The notes below the pieces were generated by a model that saw only the letters and a list, made by a program, of their open reading frames with translations, did not search any database and had not been told where the DNA came from. A stretch of 64,000 nt of DNA from the NCBI RefSeq assembly GCF_014207635.1, contig NZ_JACHIE010000001.1:496001-560000 (forward strand), given 5' to 3'. Shown in pieces: positions 37,570 through 47,076 of this stretch. Source of the DNA: Acetobacter lovaniensis. GTDB taxonomy: Bacteria; Pseudomonadota; Alphaproteobacteria; Acetobacterales; Acetobacteraceae. Made by a program: the position numbers and the translations under genes. Numbering within the stretch: the stretch's first letter is position 1; every line of letters begins with the position of its first letter.

Positions 37570-40317
37570 ATGACTGACGTTGTTGTGGTCGAGAGCCCAG
37601 CCAAGGCTAAAACGATCAACAAATATCTGGGCGATGGCTACACGGTGCTTGCATCGTTTGGACATGTGCGCGACCTCCCCCCCAAAGATGGGTCCGTCCT
37701 GCCTGATGACGGCTTTGCCATGAAGTGGCAGGCCGATGAACGCGGCACAAAGCAGGTTGCTGCCATTATCAAGGCGCTCAAGGGTGCCAAGCACCTCTAC
37801 CTCGCCACTGACCCGGACCGGGAAGGGGAAGCCATTTCGTGGCATGTGCGCGCCATGCTGGAGGAGCGCAACGCGCTCAAAGGCGTGGAGGTGCAGCGTG
37901 TCACGTTTAACGAAATTACCAAAAGCGCCATCAAGCACGCCATGGCTCACCCCCGCGAGCTTGATCTGCCGCTGATCGAGGCTTATCTGGCCCGCCGCGC
38001 GCTGGATTATCTGGTGGGCTTTACCCTCTCCCCCGTTCTGTGGCGCAAACTGCCCGGCTCGCGCAGTGCTGGCCGGGTGCAATCCGTTGCCCTGCGCCTG
38101 ATCTGCGAGCGTGAGGCCGAGATCGAGGTGTTTAAACCGCGGGAATACTGGAGTGTAACCGCGTCCCTGCTCACGCCGGGCAACGCACCCTTTACCGCGC
38201 GCCTGACGCACCTGAACGGCAAAAAGCTCGACCAGTTTGACCTTGGCAATGCCGAGCAGGCCGAAGCCGCCAAACGCGCGGTGGAAGCCGAGGAACTGAG
38301 TGTCCGCTCCATTGAGCGGCGCAAGGTCCGGCGCAACCCGCAGCCCCCCTTTACCACCTCCACCTTGCAGCAGGAGGCATCGCGCAAGCTGGGCATGAGT
38401 GCCCAGACCACCATGCGCACCGCCCAGCAGCTCTATGAAGGCATGGAACTGGGGGGGGAAACCGTCGGCCTGATCACCTATATGCGAACCGATGGCGTAA
38501 CCATGGCGCAGGAGGCCATCCACGCCATTCGCGGGCATATTGGCAGCAAGATTGGCGCGGACTACGTGCCCGCCCAGCCGCGCCACTACACCTCCAAGGC
38601 CAAGAACGCGCAGGAAGCGCATGAGGCCATTCGCCCCACGGATATTTCCCGCACCCCCGAATCCATGGCGCGCTACCTCAACAACGATCAGCGCCGCCTG
38701 TACGAACTGGTGTGGAAGCGCGCCGTAGCCAGCCAGATGGAATCGGCAATGCTGGATCAGGTAGCGGTAGATATTGCTGGCCCCTCCGCTCAGACCGTGC
38801 TGCGCGCCAATGGCTCGATCATTACCTTTGACGGTTTTCTCAAACTCTACCGCGAAGGCCGTGATGATACCGAAAAAGCTGCGGCGGATGATGAATCCCG
38901 CATGCTCCCGCCCATGCATGAGAAAGATCCCCTCAAGCGTGAGGACGTAGAGGCAGAGCAGCACTTCACCCAGCCGCCCCCGCGCTATTCCGAGGCGTCT
39001 CTGGTCAAAAAAATGGAAGAGCTGGGCATTGGTCGGCCTTCTACCTATGCATCCATCCTGACCGTGCTTCAGGACCGCAGTTACGTTCAGCTGGAAAACC
39101 GGCGCTTTGTGCCCGAAGCCCGTGGGCGGCTGGTAACTGCGTTCCTTGTTTCCTTTTTCGAGCGGTATGTGGACACGGGCTTTACGGCCAGCCTGGAAGA
39201 ACTGCTGGACGATATTTCGGACGGGCAGGCCCAGTGGAAGGAAGTTCTGGCCTCCTTCTGGCATGATTTTTCCAAGGCGGTGGGCGACACCAGGGAACTG
39301 ACCATTACCGATGTGCTGAACGCACTGGACAAGGACCTTGGCCCCTTCTTCTTCCCCCCTCGTGCAGATGGTTCGGACCCGAGGCAGTGCGCTGCATGCG
39401 GTTCGGGGCGGCTTGGCCTTAAGCTGGGGCGTTATGGGGCATTTATTGGCTGCTCCAACTACCCCGAATGCCAGTTTACCCGCAGGCTGACAGCCGAAAG
39501 CGCTGAAGATGGCGATGGCAGCAGCACGCTCAAGGACGGTATGCGCCTGCTGGGTCAGCACCCGCAAACCGGCGAGGACATTACAGTACGGCAGGGGCCG
39601 TGGGGCCTGTATGTGCAGCAGGGCGAACCCGACCCGGCGGACAAAAAAGCCAAACCCCGCCGCGCATCCCTGCCAAAAGGGATGGATGGGGCCAGCATAA
39701 CGCTGGATCAGGCTGTTGGCCTGCTCTCCCTCCCCCGCCTTGTGGGCCTGCACCCTGAAACGGGCGAGCCGATAGAAGCCGGTCTGGGCCGCTTTGGGCC
39801 ATACGTCAAAATGGGTGCGGTTTATGGCTCGCTCGACAAGGATGATGATGTCCTGACCGTGGGGCTGAACCGGGCGGTTGATGCGCTGGCCAAAAAACTG
39901 GCTTCCATCCGCAATCTGGGCAACCACCCCAAGGATGGCGAGCCGGTTATGGTGCGCAAGGGCCGGTTTGGGCCATATGCCCAGCACGGGCAGGTGGTCG
40001 CCACCCTGCCACGCGGCACGGATATGGACGAGGTCACGCTGGACGAAGCTGTGGCCCTGCTGGCAGACAAGGGCAAGCCGCTCAAGGCCAAGGCCGGGGC
40101 CAAAAAAGCCCCAGCCAAGAAAAAAGCGGCCACAAAAACCGCAGCTGCCAAGACCACCACCAAAGCGCCAGCCAAAACTGGCGCCAAAACAGCCACCAAG
40201 AGTACGACCAGAACCACAAAGGCCAAAGCGGCCGCCACACCAGAAGGCGAAGCCGCACCAGCCAAGCCCAAGGCCCGCAAGGCCACCACCACAACGCGCA
40301 AAAAAAAGGCTGAATAA
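37570..40317 (+). CDS. topA: DNA topoisomerase I
   Basis: Relaxes negative supercoils. The 915-aa protein has the Toprim domain (VVESPAKAKTINKYLGDGY, DPDREGEAISWH), the strand-passage gate with the active Tyr in LITYMRTDGV, one C-terminal zinc ribbon (CAACGSGRLGLK...GCSNYPEC, about 608-636), and at least three small Topo-C repeats of the LGxHPxTGExIxxRxGxxGxYV pattern. The last 80 residues are a Lys/Ala/Thr-rich basic tail. Such tails bind DNA and help processivity. It is followed after three bases by rnr. Confidence 0.97.
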   Translation: MTDVVVVESPAKAKTINKYLGDGYTVLASFGHVRDLPPKDGSVLPDDGFAMKWQADERGTKQVAAIIKALKGAKHLYLATDPDREGEAISWHVRAMLEERNALKGVEVQRVTFNEITKSAIKHAMAHPRELDLPLIEAYLARRALDYLVGFTLSPVLWRKLPGSRSAGRVQSVALRLICEREAEIEVFKPREYWSVTASLLTPGNAPFTARLTHLNGKKLDQFDLGNAEQAEAAKRAVEAEELSVRSIERRKVRRNPQPPFTTSTLQQEASRKLGMSAQTTMRTAQQLYEGMELGGETVGLITYMRTDGVTMAQEAIHAIRGHIGSKIGADYVPAQPRHYTSKAKNAQEAHEAIRPTDISRTPESMARYLNNDQRRLYELVWKRAVASQMESAMLDQVAVDIAGPSAQTVLRANGSIITFDGFLKLYREGRDDTEKAAADDESRMLPPMHEKDPLKREDVEAEQHFTQPPPRYSEASLVKKMEELGIGRPSTYASILTVLQDRSYVQLENRRFVPEARGRLVTAFLVSFFERYVDTGFTASLEELLDDISDGQAQWKEVLASFWHDFSKAVGDTRELTITDVLNALDKDLGPFFFPPRADGSDPRQCAACGSGRLGLKLGRYGAFIGCSNYPECQFTRRLTAESAEDGDGSSTLKDGMRLLGQHPQTGEDITVRQGPWGLYVQQGEPDPADKKAKPRRASLPKGMDGASITLDQAVGLLSLPRLVGLHPETGEPIEAGLGRFGPYVKMGAVYGSLDKDDDVLTVGLNRAVDALAKKLASIRNLGNHPKDGEPVMVRKGRFGPYAQHGQVVATLPRGTDMDEVTLDEAVALLADKGKPLKAKAGAKKAPAKKKAATKTAAAKTTTKAPAKTGAKTATKSTTRTTKAKAAATPEGEAAPAKPKARKATTTTRKKKAE

Positions 40318-40320
40318 CCC

Positions 40321-42375
40321 ATGTCTGGCAGGTCTGAAGTTGCTGCCCTTCCTTCCAGCGCAGCACTTCGGGCCTTCCTGCTTGGCGGGGTTACCCCCGT
40401 TGGGCTGAGCGACATTTTGCGCGCGTTTGACCGCCCGATCCGCGACAAGGCACGCCTGAAGGCCATACTGCACACCATGGCGCTGGATGGCAGCCTGCTT
40501 GACCTGCCCGCAGGACGCCTGAAAGCCTCCATCGGGCTGCCAGAAACCGCACGGGCGCGCATAACCCATATCCGCCCCGACGGGACCCCCTGCGGCATAC
40601 TGGCCGATGACCCCGCGGCAACGCCTGTTGTTCTCGACACCCGCGCCCCCGACCTGCACCTCCCCTTGCCCGGTGATCTGGTTCTGGCCCGCCTGCGCCC
40701 CGCCTGCGGTGCCCGCCGCAGGGAGGCCCGTGCCGAATGTGTACTGGCCAGAACGGGGGAGAGCCTCGCCTTTTCCCGCGCACTTGGAGAGGATGGCGCA
40801 CCAGTGGAACGGCTATGGACCTGTAACCCGCAGATTGCAGGCACGTTCGCGCTGGCCACACCAGAGCAGCATGCCCTGCCCGAACCGGGGGAGGTTGTTC
40901 TGGCGACCTTGCGCACCATGCCAGATGGCACACTGGCCGTGGATAACCCCACCCCTTACGGCCGGGCAGACACCGCAGGCATGGCCAGCGCCCTCAGCCT
41001 GCTGACACACGCCATTCCCACCCGGTTTTCCGCCGCAGCGGAGCAGGAGGCCACGCGCGGAGCCGAACAGGCCGCAGCCCTGCACAACCAGCCCGCCCCA
41101 GCCGACCGGCACGACCTGCGCGCCCTCCCGCTGGTTACGCTGGATGATGAAACCGCACAGGATTATGACGACGCCATATGGGCAGAGCCGACAGACACGG
41201 GTTTTCATCTTGTCATCGCCATTGCCGATGTCAGCCACTTCGTACCGACCGGTTCGGCGCTGGATGAGGAGGCCCGCATACGGGGCACCTCCCTTTACCT
41301 GCCCGACCAGACCATACCCATGCTACCACTGGACCTGTCGGCCAATGCGTGTTCGCTCCTGCCTGGGCAGGACCGGCTCTGCCTGTTTGCCGATATTCTC
41401 ATCACCCATGACGGCCATATGCAGGATGGAACAATCAGGCGCGGGATCATGCGCAGCGCAGCCCGACTGAGCTACCGCGATGCACAGGATGCACAGGACG
41501 GCAAAACCCTGCCCCCAGCGCACCCCATCCACACCCTGCCCACAACATTGCTGCACACCCTTATGGCGGCAAGCGCTGCGCTCGATAAAGCCGCAACCAA
41601 ACGCAACGCCATGCGTTTGGAAGAAGATGTCTGGGTCATCACCTTCCACCCCGACGGGCAGCCCGCTGCCTTTTTACCGCGCGAGCGCCTTGCAACCCAT
41701 GATCTGGTCGCCAGTTTCATGATCGCGGCAAACACGCTTGCCGCCCGGATTGCGCATGAACACCGGCTTGCGATCCCGTTTCGGGTGCATCCCGCCCCTA
41801 CGCCCACACAGCCACGCCCGGCAGCACGCTACAGTGCCGTAGCTGGCCGCCATAATGGGCTGGGCCTGCCATTATACACCCACTTTACCAGCCCCATCCG
41901 GCGCTATGCCGACCTGCTGGTACACCGGGCCATAAGTGCCTGGTGCGCGGAGCAGACCACCCCCACAAAAACGCCTCCATCTGTGGCCTGCACGCCACTA
42001 CGGGAGCAGGATTACTCTTTGGTATCGCACCTTAATTTTACAGAGCGCCGCGCCGGAAAAAGTGTTCAGGACTGCCAGAATCGGCTGGCGGCGGCCTTTC
42101 TGGTTCCCGACATAGGGCAAAACGTGAACATCCATGTCATCACAACAACACGGCATGGCCTTTGCGTGCGATTGACGAAAACGGGAACTCCGTCTTTGCT
42201 GGCCGGGTCTGCTTTTCCGGATTGCGTAAGGATGAATGACGACTCGCCGCACGGTGGCATTGCCGCCCGCTACACGCCCCCTGTCCAGAACGGGGCACTG
42301 CCTGTGGCAGTTCTGCTGGCAACCTGCCCGGCGCGTGGCGTGTCCGTACTGGCGTCCCATACCCATGCGCGCTGA
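40321..42375 (+). CDS. rnr: Ribonuclease R / RNase II-family exoribonuclease
   Basis: A 3'-5' exoribonuclease. At 684 aa it is shorter than E. coli RNase R (813). It starts with a winged-helix domain (VGLSDILRAF..), continues through cold-shock-like parts to the RNB domain, whose four metal Asp residues are kept in LDDETAQDYDDAIW, followed by IADVSHFV, RGTSLYLPDQTIPMLP and YTHFTSPIRRYADLLVHR. The C-terminal S1-like part is weak: I can align only its first strands. The start follows topA by three bases; the end overlaps the S41 gene by 11 bases. Confidence 0.92.
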   Translation: MSGRSEVAALPSSAALRAFLLGGVTPVGLSDILRAFDRPIRDKARLKAILHTMALDGSLLDLPAGRLKASIGLPETARARITHIRPDGTPCGILADDPAATPVVLDTRAPDLHLPLPGDLVLARLRPACGARRREARAECVLARTGESLAFSRALGEDGAPVERLWTCNPQIAGTFALATPEQHALPEPGEVVLATLRTMPDGTLAVDNPTPYGRADTAGMASALSLLTHAIPTRFSAAAEQEATRGAEQAAALHNQPAPADRHDLRALPLVTLDDETAQDYDDAIWAEPTDTGFHLVIAIADVSHFVPTGSALDEEARIRGTSLYLPDQTIPMLPLDLSANACSLLPGQDRLCLFADILITHDGHMQDGTIRRGIMRSAARLSYRDAQDAQDGKTLPPAHPIHTLPTTLLHTLMAASAALDKAATKRNAMRLEEDVWVITFHPDGQPAAFLPRERLATHDLVASFMIAANTLAARIAHEHRLAIPFRVHPAPTPTQPRPAARYSAVAGRHNGLGLPLYTHFTSPIRRYADLLVHRAISAWCAEQTTPTKTPPSVACTPLREQDYSLVSHLNFTERRAGKSVQDCQNRLAAAFLVPDIGQNVNIHVITTTRHGLCVRLTKTGTPSLLAGSAFPDCVRMNDDSPHGGIAARYTPPVQNGALPVAVLLATCPARGVSVLASHTHAR

Positions 42376-44131
42376 ACTTCCCTTCCGCTGTTATGTCCGG
42401 GCCATAGTGCAGCACCAGTTGCTCCTGCCCGGCGTTATGCTGGCCATTCTGCTCCTGTGCCAGCCCGCCACGCTGCACGCCCAAAGCAGTAGTGGCGGAC
42501 CTGTGCCCAGCCCGCCGCCAGCAACACCCCAGCCCGCCCCCCCCAGCGCGCCTACACCCGCGGAGGCACCAGCGGGAGCAGGACCGGCAGCAGCCAGCCC
42601 GGCACCGGCTCCACCACCCCAGCCCGATGTCCCCACATCCCCCCCGTCCCCTGTGGTGGATATGCAGCTCGTACATTCGGTTATTGCCACCGCACTGGAG
42701 TTTCTGGGCCCCCGTACGCTTGACCCCCATAGCAGCCGGGATTTTACCCTGTGGGGGCTGGGCTGCCTGACAGCACTGGACCCTACGCTCACCTTCGATT
42801 CCCGGGGAGCGAACATCCAGCTCCTTGCCGGTCCGCAACCCCTGCTCTCCCGCCCGGCCCCACCGGCGGACAGCGTGGATGACTGGGCCAGACTGGCCAC
42901 CGATTTTCTGGAAGCCGCCCGCGCCCATTCCGCCGCTGTACGTTCAGCCGGGCGGGATGATCTGCTACAGGCGTTTTTTGATGAACTGTTCAATCATCTG
43001 GACCCCTATTCCCGCTATATAGGCCCATCCTCCGCCAGTACGGACCGCGAAACCCGTACGGGCGGGGAAGCCGATGCAGGCATAACACTGGCCCAGAACG
43101 GGCGGCATATTGTTGTATCCGCCATCAACGCGAATGGCCCGGCATGGACCTCCGAGATTGATACAGGGGACCGGGTTATAGCCGTGAATGGCCAGTTAAC
43201 TGCCGGACAATCCGTTGCAACCGTTACGGACTGGATTCGTGGGCCGGAAGACAGCGCCCTTGTGCTGCGCCTGCTCTCCCCCGGGCGGCGGCGCACGCAT
43301 ACGGTTACGCTGCGCCGCTCCAAAGTGCCGCCCGAAACCGTATTCGCCTTTGCCAGCGGCCCGATTGTAGTGCTTCGCGTAACCGCTTTTTCCTCCGACA
43401 CGGCGGAGGAAATGAGCCAGTATCTGGACCAGGCCACACAGGACAAGAACCTGCGCGGTCTGATTATTGACCTGCGTGGCAACCGGGGCGGTGTGCTGCA
43501 ACAGGCCGTAACCGCCGCAGCCCTGCTGCTTGACCACGGCGTAGCCGCCGTAACCAGCGGGCGGGACCCGCAATCCAACCATATCTGGGCCGTGCAGGGC
43601 GGGGACATGACCAACGGGCTGCCCATTGCCGTTCTGGTAGATGGCCGCACCGCCAGTGCTGCGGAAATTCTGGCAGCGGCTCTGGCCGACCACCGGCGCG
43701 CCGTGGTGATCGGCAGCGCAACTCTGGGCAAGGGACTGGTGCAGACCGTGGCGCAACTCCCCGATGAAGGCGAACTGTTTGTCACGTGGAGCCGCGTCAT
43801 AGCCCCCCTGCACTGGCCGTTGCAGGGGCTGGGCGTTATGCCCCAGATCTGCACCAGTCTGGGAGAGGCGGACACAAACCACGCGCTCCACACGCTTGCC
43901 AGCGGCAAACTGGCCAATCAGGCCGCCATCACCGCCTCCCGCGCGGCGCGTTACCCGTTGGGTGTTCCCGATATTCTGGCCATTCGCAAAGCATGCCCCG
44001 CCGCATTGGGCAATGACCGCGATATCAGCGTCGCGCGTGACCTTATCAACCACCCCACATGGTACAAGACCGCCGTAACCGCCATTCCCGATGATGTAGC
44101 CGCCTCACCCCAGATGTCCGCCACACCATGA
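42365..44131 (+). CDS. S41 family (C-terminal processing) peptidase with PDZ domain
   Basis: A 588-aa secreted serine peptidase of the CtpA/tail-specific type. After a hydrophobic signal region (MLAILLLCQPATLHAQ, about 25-40) comes a Pro/Ala-rich linker of about 50 residues, a helical part, a PDZ domain (GITLAQNGRHIVVSAI ... RSKVPPETV) and the S41 core with DLRGNRGGVL, the nucleophile in GRTASAAEILAAAL and the Lys in LGKGLVQT. It presumably trims envelope proteins. The start at 42365 overlaps rnr by 11 bases. The end overlaps the next gene as ATGA. Confidence 0.9.
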   Translation: MRAELPFRCYVRAIVQHQLLLPGVMLAILLLCQPATLHAQSSSGGPVPSPPPATPQPAPPSAPTPAEAPAGAGPAAASPAPAPPPQPDVPTSPPSPVVDMQLVHSVIATALEFLGPRTLDPHSSRDFTLWGLGCLTALDPTLTFDSRGANIQLLAGPQPLLSRPAPPADSVDDWARLATDFLEAARAHSAAVRSAGRDDLLQAFFDELFNHLDPYSRYIGPSSASTDRETRTGGEADAGITLAQNGRHIVVSAINANGPAWTSEIDTGDRVIAVNGQLTAGQSVATVTDWIRGPEDSALVLRLLSPGRRRTHTVTLRRSKVPPETVFAFASGPIVVLRVTAFSSDTAEEMSQYLDQATQDKNLRGLIIDLRGNRGGVLQQAVTAAALLLDHGVAAVTSGRDPQSNHIWAVQGGDMTNGLPIAVLVDGRTASAAEILAAALADHRRAVVIGSATLGKGLVQTVAQLPDEGELFVTWSRVIAPLHWPLQGLGVMPQICTSLGEADTNHALHTLASGKLANQAAITASRAARYPLGVPDILAIRKACPAALGNDRDISVARDLINHPTWYKTAVTAIPDDVAASPQMSATP

Positions 44132-44481
44132 AGGAGGACATGCTCCCTCCCCCACGCCTGCGCACCGAACTGGTTGCCAGAGCACTCATCCGCCAGTCCG
44201 GGCTGGATGGCCGTTCGGCCATGCTGCTGCGCAGGGGCGACCCGGATGCGGGCGGTATTCTGGTGATATTACTCGGCCGTACTGGAGAGGGCATTGTGCT
44301 CACCCAGACCCGCACACCAGCGGGAGAAGCAGCCTGGCTGCGTGGCACGGGCACAGCACCAGTAGGCGCAGAGCAGATTCAGGCCTATGTTGACCGGCAA
44401 CTCAAATACGACCCGGACCTGTGGGTGCTGGAAGTTGAAACCGTGGACTTCAGCCCTCCGTTTGAAGCAATCCTGATCTGA
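44128..44481 (+). CDS. DUF1491 family protein
   Basis: A 117-aa soluble protein of the small DUF1491 family found in alphaproteobacteria: core pattern ALIRQSGLDGRSAMLLRRGD, AGGILVILLG, and VDRQLKYDPDLWVLEVE. Role unknown. The ATG at 44128 overlaps the S41 stop (ATGA); a second ATG at 44140 has AAGGAGG only two bases before it, too close for efficient use, so 44128 is chosen. Last gene of the + strand run from gltX. Confidence 0.8.
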   Translation: MKEDMLPPPRLRTELVARALIRQSGLDGRSAMLLRRGDPDAGGILVILLGRTGEGIVLTQTRTPAGEAAWLRGTGTAPVGAEQIQAYVDRQLKYDPDLWVLEVETVDFSPPFEAILI

Positions 44482-44683
44482 CAAGAAAGGTAGGTATTGT
44501 GGCTTAACCCACACGCCTGCGGTATTTATGACGCATAAAATCCATAAGTTTGGGAAAACTCTGGCTTCTGCCTGTTGCGTCATACACAACTTTACAGCAA
44601 AGAAGGCAGGCATGTGTGCCCTCGTACCATCCAACGCCATACGTGACGTATCGCACAACCTTTGCCACAGCAGGGAGAAGACC

Positions 44684-45844
44684 ATGAAGCCGCGCTGTAT
44701 ACTGCTTGCGCAAACGCTGCTTTCTGCGCCGCTTGCGGCTGGCCTCCTGCTGTCCGCCTTTTCAGCGCATGCGCAGCCTGTTCAGGGCCTGTATATTGCC
44801 GGTGAAGGGGGTGGAACCCTCAATCAGGACCAGCGCGTCAGAAGTACACCCAACTTCCCCGATGGTCGTGACCGCTGGAAAGCTGGCGCGGTTGGAATCG
44901 GCTCCGTAGGCTGGGGTCTTGGCAACGGTTTCCGTGTTGAGGTCGAAGGTAACTACCGCAGCATGGATTATAACCGCCTTGTGAACAGCAACGTGACCAC
45001 AAAAGGGGACGGCCGCCGCCAGACCTATGGCGTTATGGTCAATGCCCTGTTTGACCTTGATATCGGCAAGCCGTGGCTGTTCCCCTATTTCGGGGCTGGC
45101 GTTGGCTACGGCTGGACCTCCACCACGGCATCGCTCGTGGGGCATAATGCCTCGGGTGGCACCACCATACAGCGTATGGGTGGCACTTACGGTAACGCCA
45201 CCTATCAGGGTATTTTTGGTCTGTCCTTTCCTGTTCCCTGGGTTGTCGGCCTGTCGGCCACAGCGGAATACCGGTTCTGGACCATGTTTGGCCCACAATC
45301 CCATGGCGTGACCTCCACGGGGGATATTGGTGGCACACAGGCTGTTCTTGGCGGAAGCACCACCTTTAACGGCACCCACAAGACGGCAACGGACTTCAAC
45401 CATTCCATGATGCTGGGCCTGCGGTACGAGTTTAACCCCGCACCCCCGCCGCCCCCACCCATTGCCAATGCCCCGGCTCCGGCCCCGCAGGCCGCGCGCA
45501 GCTACCTGATTTTCTTTGACTGGGATAAAGCTGACCTGACAGACAGGGCGCGTTCCATTGTGAGCGAAGCCGCACAGGCCGCAACCCATATTGCCCTGAC
45601 CCGCATTACCGTCTCGGGCTATACGGATAATTCCTCTGCCCATCCGGGCCAGAAAGCGGGCGAAGACTACAACATGAAGCTCTCCATCCGCCGCGCAACG
45701 GTTGTTAAGGCCGAATTGATGCGCGATGGCATTGCAGGCTCCACCATTGATATTCATGGTTATGGGGACACGCACCCGCTGGTGCAGACAGGCCCCAATA
45801 CCAAGGAAGCCCAGAATCGCCGCGTGGAAATTATCTTCCGCTAA
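44684..45844 (+). CDS. OmpA-family outer membrane protein (second copy)
   Basis: A 386-aa secreted protein. It has a signal peptide (about 30 residues, ending SAHAQ), a barrel domain starting QGLYIAGEGGG and ending LGLRYEF, a proline hinge (PPPPPPIANAPAPAP) and the OmpA-like domain (FFDWDKADL, SGYTDNSSAH, and NRRVEIIF at the end). The C-terminal domain is very similar to that at 2216-3304, while the barrel is clearly diverged, suggesting paralogues used for different conditions. GGGAG at 44674-44678 sets the start. A terminator follows after 23 bases. Confidence 0.92.
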   Translation: MKPRCILLAQTLLSAPLAAGLLLSAFSAHAQPVQGLYIAGEGGGTLNQDQRVRSTPNFPDGRDRWKAGAVGIGSVGWGLGNGFRVEVEGNYRSMDYNRLVNSNVTTKGDGRRQTYGVMVNALFDLDIGKPWLFPYFGAGVGYGWTSTTASLVGHNASGGTTIQRMGGTYGNATYQGIFGLSFPVPWVVGLSATAEYRFWTMFGPQSHGVTSTGDIGGTQAVLGGSTTFNGTHKTATDFNHSMMLGLRYEFNPAPPPPPPIANAPAPAPQAARSYLIFFDWDKADLTDRARSIVSEAAQAATHIALTRITVSGYTDNSSAHPGQKAGEDYNMKLSIRRATVVKAELMRDGIAGSTIDIHGYGDTHPLVQTGPNTKEAQNRRVEIIFR

Positions 45845-45867
45845 CCGGCAGGTTTCTTCCCTGTCCT

Positions 45868-45902
45868 AAAAAAGCCCGCCCCGATATGAGGCGGGCTTTT
45901 TT
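45868..45902 (+). terminator. Bidirectional terminator after the second OmpA-family gene
   Basis: A 13-bp stem (AAAAAAGCCCGCC and GGCGGGCTTTTTT, arms 45868-45880 and 45890-45902) with a nine-base loop. The A-run and T-run allow it to stop transcription from both sides; cysK ends towards it from the right. Confidence 0.95.
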
Positions 45903-45937
45903 ATACCCCGGACAGCATGACCTGAGCAGAGGGATGC

Positions 45938-46924
45938 TTACAGTCCCGAAAACAGGGAAGTGGAAAGGTAACGCTCGGCAAAAGAGGGCGCTATGACAAC
46001 AATGGTTTTGCCTGCGTTTTCCTTTTTATGAGCAAGCTGCAAAGCAGCATGCAGCGCAGCACCGGAGGAAATACCAACGGGAATACCGTCAATACGTGCG
46101 CATCGTCTGGCAGCGGCAATGGCCTCACGTTCAGAAACAGTCAGCACCCCATCAAGCGATTTAAGGTGGAGCGTTGCCGGGCAAAAACCCGGGCCGATCC
46201 CCTGAATACCGTGGGGCCCGGGTTCATCCCCGTTCAGGACGGCACTTTCCGCCGGTTCCACACCAAAGACCTGTATGCCCTTGCGCCGGTGCTTGAGCGA
46301 TTCTGCAATCCCGGTTGCGGTTCCACCCGTGCCAACACCGGCAACAACAATATCGACCTTGCCTGCCGTATCTTCCCAGATTTCCTCCGCTGTGGTGGCG
46401 GCATGCACTGCGGGGTTTGCGGGATTGTCAAACTGATCAGGCATCCAGGCATCGGGCGTTTCAGCCAGAATCTCGTTCGCGCGGGCAATGGCGCCTGCCA
46501 TACCAAGGCGTGCGGGCGTCAGTTCTACCTGAGCATCCATCAACCGCACCATGCGACGCCGCTCGATGGAGGCTCCCTCAGGCATGGTCACAATCAGCCT
46601 GTAACCCCGTGCCGCAGCCACAAACGCCAAGGAGATACCCGTATTCCCCGATGTGGGTTCCACCAGCAGGGTGCGGCCGGGTGTAATTTCACCCCTGCGT
46701 TCGGCGTCAAGCACCATGGCTGTACCGATTCTGTCCTTGACGGAGCCTAGCGGATTAAAAAATTCTAGCTTGAGCAGAATCCGGCTTTTCAGCTTGTCTT
46801 CGCGCATGATGCGCGGCAGGGCGACCAGAGGGGTTCCACCCACCACATTCAAAACCGAGTCGTAAACTCTCCCACGAGGCGCTGCAAAGCCGTAACCCTC
46901 GTTATTGTGCGTTGTTGATGACAT
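45938..46924 (-). CDS. cysK: Cysteine synthase (O-acetylserine sulfhydrylase)
   Basis: PLP enzyme that makes cysteine from O-acetylserine and sulfide. The 328-aa protein shows the PLP Lys in NPLGSVKDRIG, the substrate loop PTSGNTGISLAF, GTGGTATG for phosphate binding and EPAESAVL. The start ATG at 46924 is chosen; the frame is open for another 59 codons but without similarity and across the promoter region. It is divergent from an Rrf2-type regulator, and a TGAAC-N9-GTTCA inverted repeat lies just upstream of its start, so control by that regulator is likely. Confidence 0.95.
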   Translation of the reverse strand: MSSTTHNNEGYGFAAPRGRVYDSVLNVVGGTPLVALPRIMREDKLKSRILLKLEFFNPLGSVKDRIGTAMVLDAERRGEITPGRTLLVEPTSGNTGISLAFVAAARGYRLIVTMPEGASIERRRMVRLMDAQVELTPARLGMAGAIARANEILAETPDAWMPDQFDNPANPAVHAATTAEEIWEDTAGKVDIVVAGVGTGGTATGIAESLKHRRKGIQVFGVEPAESAVLNGDEPGPHGIQGIGPGFCPATLHLKSLDGVLTVSEREAIAAARRCARIDGIPVGISSGAALHAALQLAHKKENAGKTIVVIAPSFAERYLSTSLFSGL

Positions 46925-46936
46925 TTTGTCCCTACC

Positions 46937-46955
46937 TGAACTGTTTATATGTTCA
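46937..46955. promoter_or_regulatory. Inverted repeat between cysK and the Rrf2 gene (candidate operator)
   Basis: TGAAC (46937-46941) and GTTCA (46951-46955) are exact inverted copies around nine AT-rich bases. The repeat lies 12 bases before the cysK start codon and next to a TATAAT hexamer (46963-46968) oriented towards the Rrf2 gene. It fits a small dimeric regulator. Confidence 0.5.
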
Positions 46956-47076
46956 ACTGTCTTATAATACGAATTTACAACGTAGATAAACAGCCATTCC
47001 CCTGCTATAAGCACCCAACACAGCAAGGCTGGCACATCATACGCCAGACCGTAAGCCAAGCAGGAAGGACCTTGCG

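Noticed and set aside
37489-40659. A 1056-codon open frame on the minus strand opposite topA
   Set aside because: It is antisense to topA, whose protein has all topoisomerase motifs. The reverse frame gives no recognisable domain and is explained by the GC-rich codon pattern.
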